Shown: positions 1 through 9,077 of the stretch, piece after piece | How the letters are laid out: the number at the start of each line of letters is the position of its first letter | Position numbering within the stretch: the first letter of the stretch is position 1 | Assembly: GCA_965223025.1 (NCBI GenBank) | Contig: CBDCVP010000022.1 | Span: 1,116,001 to 1,180,000 of the forward strand | Length of the DNA stretch: 64,000 nt | From: JABDMH01 sp965223025 | Lineage (GTDB): Bacteria; Bacteroidota; Bacteroidia; Chitinophagales; Saprospiraceae | Direction: 5' to 3' | Notes under the pieces: model-generated | Told to the model about the DNA's origin: nothing | Databases searched by the model: none | What the model saw: only the letters and a program-made list of their open reading frames with translations | Translations under genes and position numbers: made by a program

Positions 1-197
1 AGCGCTGGGAGAAGGAAGGAAGACATAGTGATTTCATACGCTATGAAGCACTACAGCAATATCGCGATTTTGGTGGCATTCGCATCGAGGATAATTTTGT
101 GATTACTGCGGAAGGAAGTCGACTTTTAGGACCACCAATTCCAAAGACCATTGACGAAATCGAATTTCTCAGGAGTGTCGATAAATATATGGCCTAA
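1..197 (+). CDS. M24-family (aminopeptidase P-like) protein, C-terminal fragment
   Basis: This is the 3' end of a gene that begins outside the window. The frame starting at base 3 reads about 64 residues to a TAA at 195-197. It contains a segment resembling 'YRDFGGIRIEDNFVIT.EG', which matches the end of the pita-bread fold of aminopeptidase P/Xaa-Pro peptidases, where the conserved GGIRIED glutamate ligates the metal. Family members hydrolyse N-terminal X-Pro bonds. The catalytic core lies upstream and cannot be checked, so a sub-family cannot be given; other M24 hydrolases such as creatinase-like enzymes share this end. The gene converges with the minus-strand DUF1080 gene, whose stop lies 25 bases away. 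Confidence 0.7.
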   Translation, partial: RWEKEGRHSDFIRYEALQQYRDFGGIRIEDNFVITAEGSRLLGPPIPKTIDEIEFLRSVDKYMA

Positions 198-222
198 ATG
201 GGCTTGGAGATGTTTGGTCGGA

Positions 223-1599
223 TCACTTTCCCACTATGTTTCGCACTTGAATACTCCTAAAGCTTACAGCTCCACCGTGATCCTGCAAAAGGATGTGTCC
301 CTGATCAGCCAAGCCAAAGTTTTTAAAACCTTTAAACTTACTCTTACGTACCAAGCTGATGTAATTGCTTGAGCCACGTCTGTAGTCCAACACTTTAATA
401 TGATTGAGCCAATGCTCGACAGTTTTGTCTGCCCGGCTCACAATTCTAAGGTGATTCCATTCTCCTGATGGCCTGATGTAAGCGGGAGGTATGGTGGGAG
501 GTATTAAGTCGTAAAGGGCACCCAAAGTTTGTGTATTAGTCAGAGGTCCATGATCGGCAATATACCCAGCATCATCGATGATCTGATATTCGAGGCCTAT
601 GGCCGATCCTGCCGACTGATCATACGCCTCGGTGACAAAGTACTTTATACCTGAGTTGGCTGCTCTTGTGAGTTTAAACTCAAGCTCAAACTCAAAAGAT
701 GAAAATTCATCTCTGGTCAGAATATCGCCACCCCTTAAAGCCGGATCACTAGATCCTTCCGTACTCAATACGCCATCTTTGACATTCCATCCTTTTTGCG
801 GGAAGTCTTTCATCTGGGCCCCTCTCCACTGATTGGTATTGCCATCGAAGAGTGACATCCATCCCTTCGCTTTTTCTGCGGCTGAGATATGGTTGGGAAT
901 GGTATTTACAATATATGAGAAGGTACCTTCGCGTTTTTTAAGCTGGGTGGTTTTTAGACGAATATTGCGCCATTGCATCAATCGGCCATTGAGATCAGCT
1001 CTATCTATCGAATGTATCTGCAGAGCAATAAATCCCTCTTGCGTCATGTCGTCTATCAAGTAGGCGGCCGGGACATCGTTTACCCATGTCCTAATCTCAT
1101 TGCCAATGGCCTCGACGTAGATCTTATTCCATTCCTTCGGTTTAAAGGCTTTACTAGCACTCGGATTTAAGCCCATGGGATACAACCATCCCCGTCTAGA
1201 CTCATCGTAAATGCCTCCGGTCCAAGCACGTTCTGATGGATCGAGGTCCACTTGGTACCCATGCACTTTTCCCCCTTGGTAGTCCGTACTATTGCTTCTA
1301 ATTTGGATACCTGAATTTATGAAGGGATCACCTAAGAACTCGAGCTCAAGAATGAAATCCCGGTAGGTATCTTTGGTAGCCAAAAAGGTGTTGGGCTCAC
1401 CCCTTTTTGTAGCTCCGATGATGATACCATCCTTTGCAACAAATTCTGCACTACCATTGAGACGTTTCCATCCATCCAAGTTCTTACCGTTGAATAGGTC
1501 CATCCATCCATCTGCATCAACAGACACATTGGAGTCTCTCTCTTCGCATGCTGTCAAGTAGGTCAGCATGCACAGAAGGACGATCTTAAATTTTAGCAT
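223..1599 (-). CDS. Lipoprotein with two DUF1080 (3-keto-disaccharide hydrolase-type) domains
   Basis: 458 residues. The N-terminus is a hydrophobic stretch ending in a lipobox-like 'LTACEERD', so the protein is probably a lipid-anchored envelope protein. Two DUF1080 beta-jelly-roll modules follow in tandem: roughly residues 30-215 ('GWMDLFNGKNLDGWK') and 245-455 ('GWMSLFDGNTNQWRG'). Each has the family's 'F.LELEF...NSGI' strand pair and a 'W..EWN...V' segment. Some family members hydrolyse 3-keto-glycosides or bind sugars; the substrate here is not evident. It is monocistronic as far as can be seen. A single-domain DUF1080 gene, split by an insertion sequence, lies near 48-50 kb. The domain call is secure; enzymatic activity is inferred only from the family. 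Confidence 0.85.
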   Translation of the reverse strand: MLKFKIVLLCMLTYLTACEERDSNVSVDADGWMDLFNGKNLDGWKRLNGSAEFVAKDGIIIGATKRGEPNTFLATKDTYRDFILELEFLGDPFINSGIQIRSNSTDYQGGKVHGYQVDLDPSERAWTGGIYDESRRGWLYPMGLNPSASKAFKPKEWNKIYVEAIGNEIRTWVNDVPAAYLIDDMTQEGFIALQIHSIDRADLNGRLMQWRNIRLKTTQLKKREGTFSYIVNTIPNHISAAEKAKGWMSLFDGNTNQWRGAQMKDFPQKGWNVKDGVLSTEGSSDPALRGGDILTRDEFSSFEFELEFKLTRAANSGIKYFVTEAYDQSAGSAIGLEYQIIDDAGYIADHGPLTNTQTLGALYDLIPPTIPPAYIRPSGEWNHLRIVSRADKTVEHWLNHIKVLDYRRGSSNYISLVRKSKFKGFKNFGLADQGHILLQDHGGAVSFRSIQVRNIVGK

Positions 1600-1774
1600 A
1601 AAATGATTTGTCCGCTGTTGTGCTATGACCTACGTGTGTGTTTCAACATATTTTCTAAGGACACTAGCTCTGCGGTGTGGTACTTCAATCTTAATCCATT
1701 TCTCAAATTGACAGGTCATCAAAATGAGTTCAGCAAAGATAACGTTTATTTGATCTGCTTCATTTCAGCGGCAC

Positions 1775-2962
1775 TTATCTCATGGCTATTTGATCGGAAA
1801 AATGTAGTTTCTTGATCTGCTGTCTCAGCATAGGTGCAAGATGGTGGATGGCTTTTTCAAAGAGAGCTTCATCTGTAGGGTAAGGGAGGGGCACATTATC
1901 CAGATGTTTTTTGGATTTCTTACTCAGTGCACGACGATTTCCCGAAAAAGATGCAGAGTAGTGCTCAAAGACTACTTCCGTCTCAAGTGGAGCCGAATCT
2001 TCGAATCCATTCCGGGGGTCAAAGAATTCAATGGTGCCTATGAGTACGGCTGCTTTGATCTGATGAATCTCTGTGATCACTGCTTTGATTCTTTTATAGA
2101 CAGGCACTCTGATGTCGTTGCCCGATGTATCCTTCTCGACATTGCCATTTTTATCTAATTGATATTCGAAACCATCTTCGATTTCCTTCTTGTCCACGGT
2201 GATGCGCTCGACCCACTTCTCAGGACTCACTTCAAAACCAGATAAATGGATGGTGATCTTTCGATTATAATCTACTTCTCGGAAGCTGTTGAAGTGATAT
2301 TTGATCCATTTTGTATCCCGAAAGTGTTGTCCCACAAAGTTCGATTCAAGTTGTTCCGATAAGTACATTCCGGTCTCATTCCTGACATTCACGAGGATAT
2401 GTCTGGTACCCATGTGAAGTGCTTCAGCCTGCAAATGTCTAGCATCTTGATAGTCATTGGTATATTCCCATAGTCGGGCGAAGTGTCTATAGGCTTGCTG
2501 AGCTTTGAAGGGACTACCCGCCCTGGCCTCAGACAAAATGGCAACGGCTTCGTCATAGACGAGTGTGAGAAATTGAGTTTTCGCATAGGCCTCGAGTGGT
2601 GCTAGTTTCACAAAAGAGAAATGGGCCTTGTACCCTTCTTTTGACACGACAGGTAAGAGAGCTTGCATTCTTTCTTGCCGTCGATCAATCCGTTGGTAAG
2701 TATGGATGATGCTTTCCCAGTCCCCGGATTTTTGAGATCCCTCCAATCTGCGTACCCGGCCGAGATCTCTTGCTGTCGCTTTGGCAAAGGCCTCTTCGAC
2801 GACGACTACGTGTTTTTGTTTTAATTTTTTCTTGCCGGCCATCTTGCGTGCGGATTTGCTGATGGCTCCGTCAAAATTTCCCTTGTCGATCATTTTCTCT
2901 AATGAAGTGCACGCACACATGAGAATACCAAGTCCTAGGTAAATTGTGATAGCTGCTTTCAT
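1775..2962 (-). CDS. Hypothetical lipoprotein, about 395 residues
   Basis: I do not recognise the family. The chosen start (ATG at 2962) gives MKAAITIYLGLGILMCACTS, a classical lipoprotein signal with the lipidated Cys in 'LMCAC'. An in-frame ATG 14 codons upstream would put charged residues before the signal and is less likely. The mature part opens with a basic region ('KSARKMAGKKKLKQKH') followed by alpha-helical sequence with paired aromatic/Arg residues reminiscent of TPR-like helices (about 60-200). A beta-rich C-terminal half follows ('KITIHLSGFEVSPEKWVERITVDKKE'). It looks like an envelope assembly or stress protein with an N-terminal helical-repeat domain. Its neighbours give no functional hint. 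An outer-membrane-side lipoprotein is a safe reading; anything more is speculation. Confidence 0.75.
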   Translation of the reverse strand: MKAAITIYLGLGILMCACTSLEKMIDKGNFDGAISKSARKMAGKKKLKQKHVVVVEEAFAKATARDLGRVRRLEGSQKSGDWESIIHTYQRIDRRQERMQALLPVVSKEGYKAHFSFVKLAPLEAYAKTQFLTLVYDEAVAILSEARAGSPFKAQQAYRHFARLWEYTNDYQDARHLQAEALHMGTRHILVNVRNETGMYLSEQLESNFVGQHFRDTKWIKYHFNSFREVDYNRKITIHLSGFEVSPEKWVERITVDKKEIEDGFEYQLDKNGNVEKDTSGNDIRVPVYKRIKAVITEIHQIKAAVLIGTIEFFDPRNGFEDSAPLETEVVFEHYSASFSGNRRALSKKSKKHLDNVPLPYPTDEALFEKAIHHLAPMLRQQIKKLHFSDQIAMR

Positions 2963-3069
2963 GATTGGTGGTTTTGAGAGGAAGGCGAGTCTGACGATCA
3001 CCAAGCTCTTAATGACCTGTTAAAGGGGAGCGAACAAATGGTTAAGGTCGGCTGCCGGAGCCTTGCGAC

Positions 3070-3732
3070 TCATGGATGCTCTCTGATGAGTTGCAGGCAT
3101 TCACTCAGGATCATAGCTGTGGCACCCCATATCACCTGGGATCCAACTGCGAAATAGGGCACCTTCCTGATCACCCTGCCTGAGGAGAGGACCATATCTT
3201 TGGATGCTAGACTTCTTTCATCCAGCAATTGCTCCATGGGAATAGGCAGTATCGACTGTACCTCCAAGGGCTCGGGGGTAAAGTCGGGCACCTCCTCCAA
3301 TGCAGCCATCATCGGTGTCACCAGGAAATTACTGACCGGAATGTAGAGGGGTGAAAGTCTTCCCAGTATGGCTGACCGTTCTGTCGCCAGGCCGATTTCC
3401 TCTTTGGTCTCCCGCAATGCGCAATCCTCAAGATCCAAATCGGAAGGATCCTGTCGTCCTCCTGGGAAGGAGATTTGTCCACTATGCACATCATTCTGAT
3501 GTCGGGTGCGGCTTATAAAAACGGTGTGAACCTGCTGGTCGTGTGGGTAAAGTAAAATCAATACTGCCGCCTGCTTGGCATGTTGTGGAACATTGTGATG
3601 GAGACGTCCTTCGTGGGGGGCCATTTGCATGTGTGCCAATGGACCGGGTAAAGGTTGTTTCAATCGCTCGACAAGATAGGAGGAATATTGAGGTAAGTGG
3701 GTACTGAGCAAATCACTTATTGGCTTCGACAA
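3070..3732 (-). CDS. NUDIX hydrolase, CoA pyrophosphatase type
   Basis: 220 residues, of which about 65-195 form a NUDIX domain. The box 'GGRQDPSDLDLEDCALRETKEEIGL' region fits Gx5Ex7REUxEExGU with the extra spacing common in CoA diphosphatases. It is preceded by the 'FISRT...VHSGQISFPGG' stretch (compare the UPF0035 signature) that marks this subgroup. Known members cleave CoA or acyl-CoA to phosphopantetheine and 3',5'-ADP using Mg2+ or Mn2+ held by the RExxEE glutamates, all visible here. The protein is cytoplasmic. The first 20 bases overlap the end of the hemD-like gene upstream, so the two are almost certainly co-transcribed. A general housecleaning role is likely. Confidence 0.88.
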   Translation of the reverse strand: MSKPISDLLSTHLPQYSSYLVERLKQPLPGPLAHMQMAPHEGRLHHNVPQHAKQAAVLILLYPHDQQVHTVFISRTRHQNDVHSGQISFPGGRQDPSDLDLEDCALRETKEEIGLATERSAILGRLSPLYIPVSNFLVTPMMAALEEVPDFTPEPLEVQSILPIPMEQLLDERSLASKDMVLSSGRVIRKVPYFAVGSQVIWGATAMILSECLQLIREHP

Positions 3733-4483
3733 TATACTTTTCCAGAGCCATGGTCATGGACGGAGTCTCCGGTGCTGGTGCATGGATATTGATCGTGAGA
3801 CCTCGTTCTTTCACAGCTGCTAAAGTGCTATTGCCAAAGACAGCTATGCGGGTATCGTTTTGCTGGAAGTCGGGGAAGTTCTCATACAGGGACTTGATTC
3901 CCAACGGACTGAAAAATACGAGCACATCGTAAAAAATATCTCGAAGATCGGAGAGGTCGCTACTCACAGTGCGATACATCATAGCCTCCTGAAAGTCAAA
4001 AGAATGGTCTTGCAGGTATTTCACCACTGGTTTACTTCCCAGGTTGGAGCAAGGCAGTAGAAATCTCTCAGCCTTATGCTTGTTGAATGCGGAAGCCAGG
4101 TCCTCGATATGTCGCTTTCCTACAAATACCTTGCGTTTTCGGTAGATGATGAACTTCTGCAGATAGTGCGCTACCGCTTCAGACAAGCAGAAATACTTGG
4201 TATCCTGCGGCATGGCAATACGCATGTCTTCACACATTCGAAAAAAATGCTCAATGGCATTTCTACTAGTGAGCACGATGGCACTATATTCGTCTGGTCT
4301 GATGCGTGTCTTTCTGAACTCTTTCTCCGTCACAGGCTCGACGTGAATAAAGGGACGGTAATCAATCTTTATACCGTATTTATTCTCCAGCTGGCGATAT
4401 GGGGATCTCTCTGGTTTCGGTTGCGAAATCAAAATCGTCTTGACCTCTTTGTATTTCTTTGCTTCTGCGTTAGATGATGACAT
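3713..4483 (-). CDS. hemD: Uroporphyrinogen-III synthase
   Basis: 256 residues resembling HemD. It has an N-terminal 'KTILISQPKPERSPY' strand, the 'YSAIVLTSRNAIEHFF' segment corresponding to the conserved TSxNAV region, and a C-terminal 'DVLVFFSPLGIKSLYENFP' with 'IAVFGNSTLAAVKERGL', which together form the two-domain alpha/beta hinge fold. The enzyme closes hydroxymethylbilane to uroporphyrinogen III in haem and corrin synthesis, in the cytoplasm. HemD sequences diverge strongly, and the Bacteroidota form next to a DUF4271 gene is typical. Here the DUF4271 gene ends about 20 bases upstream on the same strand, and the NUDIX gene overlaps downstream. The cytochrome oxidase genes elsewhere in the window would be consumers of its haem. 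Confidence 0.85.
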   Translation of the reverse strand: MSSSNAEAKKYKEVKTILISQPKPERSPYRQLENKYGIKIDYRPFIHVEPVTEKEFRKTRIRPDEYSAIVLTSRNAIEHFFRMCEDMRIAMPQDTKYFCLSEAVAHYLQKFIIYRKRKVFVGKRHIEDLASAFNKHKAERFLLPCSNLGSKPVVKYLQDHSFDFQEAMMYRTVSSDLSDLRDIFYDVLVFFSPLGIKSLYENFPDFQQNDTRIAVFGNSTLAAVKERGLTINIHAPAPETPSMTMALEKYIVEANK

Positions 4484-4504
4484 TCAACTCATTTTGAAAA
4501 CGAA

Positions 4505-5593
4505 TCAATGAAACCCAAAATTCACCACGGCAAGTTTACCAAGGATGAGTAACGGCGCGATTTCGGCGGTGCAAAGATATAGAAAAAAATGAAACTGATA
4601 TAGGGCGATAAACTTTCCAGAAATGAATAGACCCTTTAGCTGGCGGAAGAAATAGAGCAAGAGAACTGCTGCTACTCCTAGCCATAAAGCCCACTTCGCC
4701 ACGGCCAATGGTGCAAATGCAACCAGTAAATTGACGGGTACGAGTACTAGTCCTAGCAGGTTGTTGACCAACATGGTCACAAAGCCATAGAGGTGGGCCT
4801 CCTTTTCCACCGGGAAGATTTGACTCAGTACATGGAGCACAACATGCTTGGTGAGGTACACTAGCAATATCACACCAATACAGCCAAGCAGCAGCAACAT
4901 AGTAGGCTCATAGTATGTATTTAAGTGAGACGCCAACAGGTACAGGAAGAAACCTAGATTTAGGCTAAACAGGAGAAAATAGAACCAGTAGAGCCATGGC
5001 ATACTCCTATATTCTCGAAACAAGAACCGCAGATAATTGTCATTGGCAATGGCACGGTAGAATTTTGTGATCATAGATCGATCCACCGTCAGCAGCGCGG
5101 CAAGCAGCAATAGGATGAGTATGGAGAATACCAGCAAGATGTTGTGGTTAGAAACCTTGAGATCTGCAATGTTTTCAGAGATATCCATAATCTCATTCAT
5201 GATCGGACTGCCGGTGTCTAACATTTCCTCATTGGCAATGCTCGGATCTCCCCGGTAGGATGGAGATTCCACCAGGCTAGAATCGGTACTTTGTACCAAC
5301 TCGGAGTCTACACTGGTCGCCAAGGGATCACTACCTGTCATCGCAGTATCAAGGATGGCGGAACTGTCAGTTTTCGGAGCTAAGGTCGATGTGCTGAGCA
5401 TAGATGAGGGAGCATCGAGCACCAGAGTATCCCCCCGTTGACCATTAACAGTCGTAGAAGGTGGTTTAGAGGTTACCGTATCCTTATCACCACGCCGACC
5501 GATGATGTCAAAGGGGTTTTGTACAGTGTCGGTTTGAGACCACAGATTTGTGCCCAAAAAGAGACAAAGAAGTATCACCAAAATCTTATCCAT
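4505..5593 (-). CDS. DUF4271 multi-spanning membrane protein
   Basis: 362 residues. A signal peptide ('MDKILVILLCLFLGTNLWSQ') is followed by a low-complexity Ser/Thr/Asp-rich extracytoplasmic linker (about 21-145). A membrane domain then has about seven hydrophobic segments, including 'ILLVFSILILLLLAALL', 'WFYFLLFSLNLGFFLYLL' and 'LLLLGCIGVILLVYL'. This architecture matches the Bacteroidota family DUF4271. Function is unknown, but the family lies next to hemD in many Bacteroidota genomes, which I take as a conserved operon rather than proof of a haem role. It is transcribed ahead of hemD with 21 bases between them. The unusually long disordered linker is the odd feature. Confidence 0.82.
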   Translation of the reverse strand: MDKILVILLCLFLGTNLWSQTDTVQNPFDIIGRRGDKDTVTSKPPSTTVNGQRGDTLVLDAPSSMLSTSTLAPKTDSSAILDTAMTGSDPLATSVDSELVQSTDSSLVESPSYRGDPSIANEEMLDTGSPIMNEIMDISENIADLKVSNHNILLVFSILILLLLAALLTVDRSMITKFYRAIANDNYLRFLFREYRSMPWLYWFYFLLFSLNLGFFLYLLASHLNTYYEPTMLLLLGCIGVILLVYLTKHVVLHVLSQIFPVEKEAHLYGFVTMLVNNLLGLVLVPVNLLVAFAPLAVAKWALWLGVAAVLLLYFFRQLKGLFISGKFIALYQFHFFLYLCTAEIAPLLILGKLAVVNFGFH

Positions 5594-6304
5594 TTGACAG
5601 CAAGAAAAGGCCAGCGCAAAGATAACTATTTATGGTGCCGGCTAAAAACGTCGGACATCCCTGCGACGATTCAGTTCCGAAACCAAGGGTAGGGAGTTTG
5701 TACGAGGTACATCACTAAGGGTGCCAGATGCCTTTGGATATGTCAAGAATCTGGACCACCTGAGAAAAGAGATCTTTGGGTTAACTTGCGTGCCATAAGA
5801 GTCTGCTCATTTACCCTGAGTTTAAACATTTTTCCAAAAAATGAAGGGAGATAGATGACAGGTGTAAGGCTAATGGCAGTGTGGAATAGATAATCGCCCA
5901 TGCGCGGGAATAGACGTAGGCTCTGTCATAGGTAGCGAAGTGGAGCCGAAGGGCGAATTTTATCTATATCACCTTCTTCATAAAACGATTTCCGACTATC
6001 CCTGCTACTCCAATAGCTCCTAGAGTCACTCTACGTACCGATCGGTCAATACCGGACTTCGGCTCCGCGTTGCTGCGCTCAGTCTGACATTATATTTTGA
6101 GCTTGAAAAACAACATTTTATGAGGATCTGTCATAGGTAGCAATCCTGCGGTCACCGTATTTACTCGGCGTAAAGAAAGACCGATGGGCACCATACAACA
6201 GCGGATGCCCAGACTCAGGACCAGTACTTTATCGGTCGCTGAAGTCTGAGCATCCCGGCCTAAACTCCTAAGCAGTCCCCAAGAACTGCCTATCTGCTCG
6301 CAAG
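5594..6304. other. Gene-poor stretch between DUF4271 and DUF1573 genes
   Basis: About 710 bases without a convincing gene. A 15-base direct repeat TCTGTCATAGGTAGC occurs near 5925 and again near 6127. The minus strand near 5970-6080 has a short open stretch ending '...GAIGVAGIVGNRFMKKVI' without a start codon, which may be a relic of a membrane protein. GC-rich complementary words (gtggagccgaag and cttcggctcc) could pair across the two repeats. No tRNA or riboswitch was recognised. Confidence 0.4.
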
Positions 6305-6694
6305 CTAGAGGTCCATGGCCTTTACTTCCCCTTGTAGGGTTAGCGTCGTTACCTCTTCCGAGAGATTGGTGTAGACCGAAATGTTCTTCTTAAAGGCCCC
6401 AGCCTTCTTAGCATTGTAGGTAGCTGTAATTTCTGAAGAGGCACCGGGTTGAATGGCGTCTTTTGTGTATGAAGTCACCGTACAGCCACATGAAGCTTTT
6501 ACGTTGGTGATCACCATCGGCTGATCACTGCTGTTGGTGATGGTAAAGGCAGCTTGTTGCGGTACTCCAAGCTTTACGATACCAAATTCGTGCACAGTTT
6601 TATCAAAAGTGGGTGGATCTGAGGCATAGGCGACATTGGCATTTACAAGACTAATGACGGCCATGATAAGTGACTGAAAAATAATGTTTTTCAT
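6305..6694 (-). CDS. DUF1573 domain-containing secreted protein
   Basis: 129 residues. A signal peptide ending around 'NVAYA' is followed by a single DUF1573 Ig-like domain, with the hallmark 'HEFGIVKLGVPQQAAFTITNSSDQPMVI' and 'SCGCT' segments ('VKASCGCTVTSY'). The paired Cys in SCGC is conserved across the family. The fold resembles ASPM/SPD-2/Hydin Ig domains that act as adhesion or assembly modules in the envelope. The length is normal for a one-domain member. It is divergent from the histidine kinase at 6868. A TAnnTTTG-type promoter candidate lies about 52 bases upstream of the start. The biochemical role is unknown. Confidence 0.88.
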   Translation of the reverse strand: MKNIIFQSLIMAVISLVNANVAYASDPPTFDKTVHEFGIVKLGVPQQAAFTITNSSDQPMVITNVKASCGCTVTSYTKDAIQPGASSEITATYNAKKAGAFKKNISVYTNLSEEVTTLTLQGEVKAMDL

Positions 6695-6745
6695 AATTAA
6701 TAGGATTTTTGCCCGTTAAGGCGTGATAAAAAATTTAAGATGGGT

Positions 6746-6753
6746 CAAATCTA
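6746..6753 (-). promoter_or_regulatory. Candidate Bacteroidota -7 element for DUF1573 gene
   Basis: On the minus strand the sequence reads TAGATTTG, matching the Bacteroidota -7 consensus TAnnTTTG. It sits 52 bases before the ATG at 6694. No good -33 TTG is visible at the expected spacing, so this is tentative. Confidence 0.35.
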
Positions 6754-6867
6754 TATCGATCTCCTCCATAGTGTTGTTAACGACGCTCAAAGGGTTGTTA
6801 ATGAGCTGTTAATGAAGAACCGATTTTAAATAAGAGCCCTAACTTGCCATAGTATTGCCGATACCAT

Positions 6868-8124
6868 ATGACCAATTTGACCGTTTGGAAGATCGTTGCC
6901 TCAGCAGCACTTGCGTTGATATGCATCTTGTTGGTGCAGGGATATTGGCTGGTGAATGCCTACAACCTCAATAATCGAGCGTTTGAAGAGAAAGTGCACA
7001 TTTGTTTGCGAAATGTGGCTGAACAAATGGCACATCTGCAGCAAGTACAACTACCGGCATTGGGGGTAGTCAACCAAATCAGTGACAACTATTTTGTGGT
7101 GAATATTAGAGACGCCATCGACGCAAATAATCTCGAATACTATCTCAGAAAAGAATTTGAAACCGTGTCCCTACCTGTCGATTTTGAGTATGGTATATAC
7201 GATTGCGACACCGATCAAATGGTGTACGGCAACCACATCGGATATCAAGATCAAACAGTCCAGAGCAACCTCCCAACATACGACGATTTCGTCTATTACT
7301 TTGGAGTCCGTTTTCCCAACAGAAGTGGTTATATCTTGAAGGACCTTTGGATTCCAATTTTCTTCACGGCTATATTGGTGCTAGCCATCATCTTCTTTAT
7401 CTATGCCACCTACGGGATCCTAAAGCAGAAGAAATTATCTGAACTCCAAAAGGACTTCATCAATAATATGACACACGAGTTTAAGACACCCCTTACCAGC
7501 ATCCAGATCAGCTCCGAGGTTTTCTTAAATGATCCTGTGGTGAAGCAGCATCCCCGTTTGCATCGTTATGCCGGCATCATCAATGATCAGACAGATCGCC
7601 TCACTCAGCAGATCGAAAGGGTCTTGCAAATCGCCCGGTGGCAAAAATCAAAATTGGCACTAAAGCTGGAAAGAGTAGAACTCCACGCTGCTATTATCCG
7701 AATTGTGGATCAGCTACAAGGTCGTATTGAAAAAGAACATGTCACGATGGAGTTGAATCTTGCATCCAAAAGCTTCACTTTGTCTGCTGACCAATTGCAT
7801 CTGAGCAATGTCATCTATGGTCTTCTGGACAATGCAATGAAATACAGTTCAGACTCACCCGAGATAAAGATACGGACCGAAGCCGATGGAGAACTGATCA
7901 AACTTGTCATCATCGACCATGGCATCGGCATTTCTCCTGATCATATCAAATTGCTGGGGCAGAAGTTTTTTCGGGTACCCACCAAAGATATCCATAACGC
8001 CAAGGGCTTTGGTCTGGGTTTACACTACATCAGACAAGTCATCGATCTACATGGATGGAAAATGCAGATCGATAGCCAACCTAATCAAGGTACTTCGGTC
8101 ACCGTTTTTATACCCAATACTTAG
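6868..8124 (+). CDS. Sensor histidine kinase of a two-component system
   Basis: 418 residues. TM1 is about residues 10-28 and a periplasmic sensor about 30-158 of unrecognised fold. TM2 is about 161-184, followed directly, without a HAMP domain, by a HisKA dimerisation domain with the phospho-acceptor His203 in 'NMTHEFKTPLTS'. The HATPase domain shows an N box 'LLDNAMKYSS', G1 'DHGIGIS' and G2 'GFGLGLHY'. This is a standard membrane kinase that autophosphorylates and passes phosphate to the response regulator 13 bases downstream. Having the kinase before the regulator and no HAMP is common in Bacteroidota envelope-stress systems. The sensed signal is unknown; the two downstream small lipoproteins may belong to the same response. 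Confidence 0.93.
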   Translation: MTNLTVWKIVASAALALICILLVQGYWLVNAYNLNNRAFEEKVHICLRNVAEQMAHLQQVQLPALGVVNQISDNYFVVNIRDAIDANNLEYYLRKEFETVSLPVDFEYGIYDCDTDQMVYGNHIGYQDQTVQSNLPTYDDFVYYFGVRFPNRSGYILKDLWIPIFFTAILVLAIIFFIYATYGILKQKKLSELQKDFINNMTHEFKTPLTSIQISSEVFLNDPVVKQHPRLHRYAGIINDQTDRLTQQIERVLQIARWQKSKLALKLERVELHAAIIRIVDQLQGRIEKEHVTMELNLASKSFTLSADQLHLSNVIYGLLDNAMKYSSDSPEIKIRTEADGELIKLVIIDHGIGISPDHIKLLGQKFFRVPTKDIHNAKGFGLGLHYIRQVIDLHGWKMQIDSQPNQGTSVTVFIPNT

Positions 8125-8137
8125 AGCGAGATCGATC

Positions 8138-8824
8138 ATGTCAAGGATACTATACATAGAAGACGATGATACATTGAGCTTTGTCACTAAAGACAATCTT
8201 GAAAAGCATGGATTCAGAGTGATGCATTTTAGAAATGGCCTGGATGCTATGCAGCTGATTGAGGACCAGGCCTTTGATCTTGCCTTACTCGACATCATGT
8301 TACCTAAAATGAGCGGATTTGAAATTGCTAGGCGAATCAGAGGTGTAAATCAAGAGGTGCCTATTCTATTTCTGAGCGCCAAATCCCTTAAAGAAGACCG
8401 TCTCCATGGTTTCATACTGGGTGCCGATGATTACCTGACAAAACCTTTTAGTATTGAGGAGCTCGTATTTAAAATCAATGTATTTCTCAAGAGAAGTGCG
8501 GTAAATCAAGCCCAAGTTGATGGTGCCTTCACATTTGGTGTTTCGACCTATGACCACCTCAATCTCCAGCTAAATGTCGGCTCAGAAACCAAAGTCCTCA
8601 CGCAAAGAGAAGGAGAACTTTTACGGTTGCTTCTGATCCATAAGAATAAGATTTGCCAACGAGCCGTCATTCTTAAATCCATATGGGGTGAGAATGACTA
8701 CTTTATGGGTAGAAGTTTAGATGTATTTATCAGCCGTCTGAGGAAATATCTATCTTCGGATGCTAGTGTTAATATTGAAAATGTGCATGGAGTGGGTTTC
8801 AAATTGGTGGTCCAGGAGCAATAG
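8138..8824 (+). CDS. OmpR/PhoB-family response regulator
   Basis: 228 residues. The ATG at 8138 gives MSRILYIEDDDTLSF, the canonical receiver start, so a longer upstream extension within the kinase gene was rejected. The receiver shows the acidic pair (E8, D9, D10), the phospho-Asp in 'LALLDIMLPKMSG' (Asp52) and the conserved Lys in 'LFLSAKS'. A C-terminal winged-helix domain has 'LTQREGELLRLLL' and 'SLDVFISRLRKYLS'. Phosphorylated by the adjacent kinase, it should bind DNA as a dimer. The stop at 8822-8824 lies inside the start region of the following lipoprotein gene, so translation is probably coupled. Confidence 0.95.
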   Translation: MSRILYIEDDDTLSFVTKDNLEKHGFRVMHFRNGLDAMQLIEDQAFDLALLDIMLPKMSGFEIARRIRGVNQEVPILFLSAKSLKEDRLHGFILGADDYLTKPFSIEELVFKINVFLKRSAVNQAQVDGAFTFGVSTYDHLNLQLNVGSETKVLTQREGELLRLLLIHKNKICQRAVILKSIWGENDYFMGRSLDVFISRLRKYLSSDASVNIENVHGVGFKLVVQEQ

Positions 8825-9077
8825 ATTTTTCTTGCTGCTCGGCGGAATAATGATATGGATTTGTCTCTCCTCGGGATGTGGAGAAAGGGAAGTGTTTTTA
8901 GATTCTGCAGAGCTTAAGCTTATTGACTCACTGTATGCTGGGGAACGCAAAATTTGGCGAGATCAATTGGCAGATAGCTGCCTTCAGTTGCGGGCAGATC
9001 ATCTAGGTGCATTGGTGGATTCGATAAAAAATCAGCGATTGATAGAAGTGCGCGAAATGATAAGAGCCTATGAGTAA
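8787..9077 (+). CDS. Small lipoprotein, overlaps response regulator gene
   Basis: About 96 residues if translation begins at ATG 8787. Other in-frame starts at 8760 and 8850 are possible, and the choice is uncertain because all signals lie inside the regulator gene. The N-terminus has positive charges ('WWSRSNR'), a hydrophobic core and 'CLSSGCGERE', a lipobox with Cys. The mature peptide is short and alpha-helical ('LKLIDSLYAGERKIWRDQLADSC'). There is no known family. It overlaps the regulator gene by 38 bases and the next lipoprotein by 8 (ATGAGTAA), indicating a four-gene operon. The helical mature part resembles that of its neighbour, suggesting an old duplication. Confidence 0.6.
   Translation: MEWVSNWWSRSNRFFLLLGGIMIWICLSSGCGEREVFLDSAELKLIDSLYAGERKIWRDQLADSCLQLRADHLGALVDSIKNQRLIEVREMIRAYE

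Noticed and set aside
7904..8137. Extended N-terminus of the response regulator
   Set aside because: The extra residues lie in the kinase gene in another frame; the receiver domain starts at 8138.
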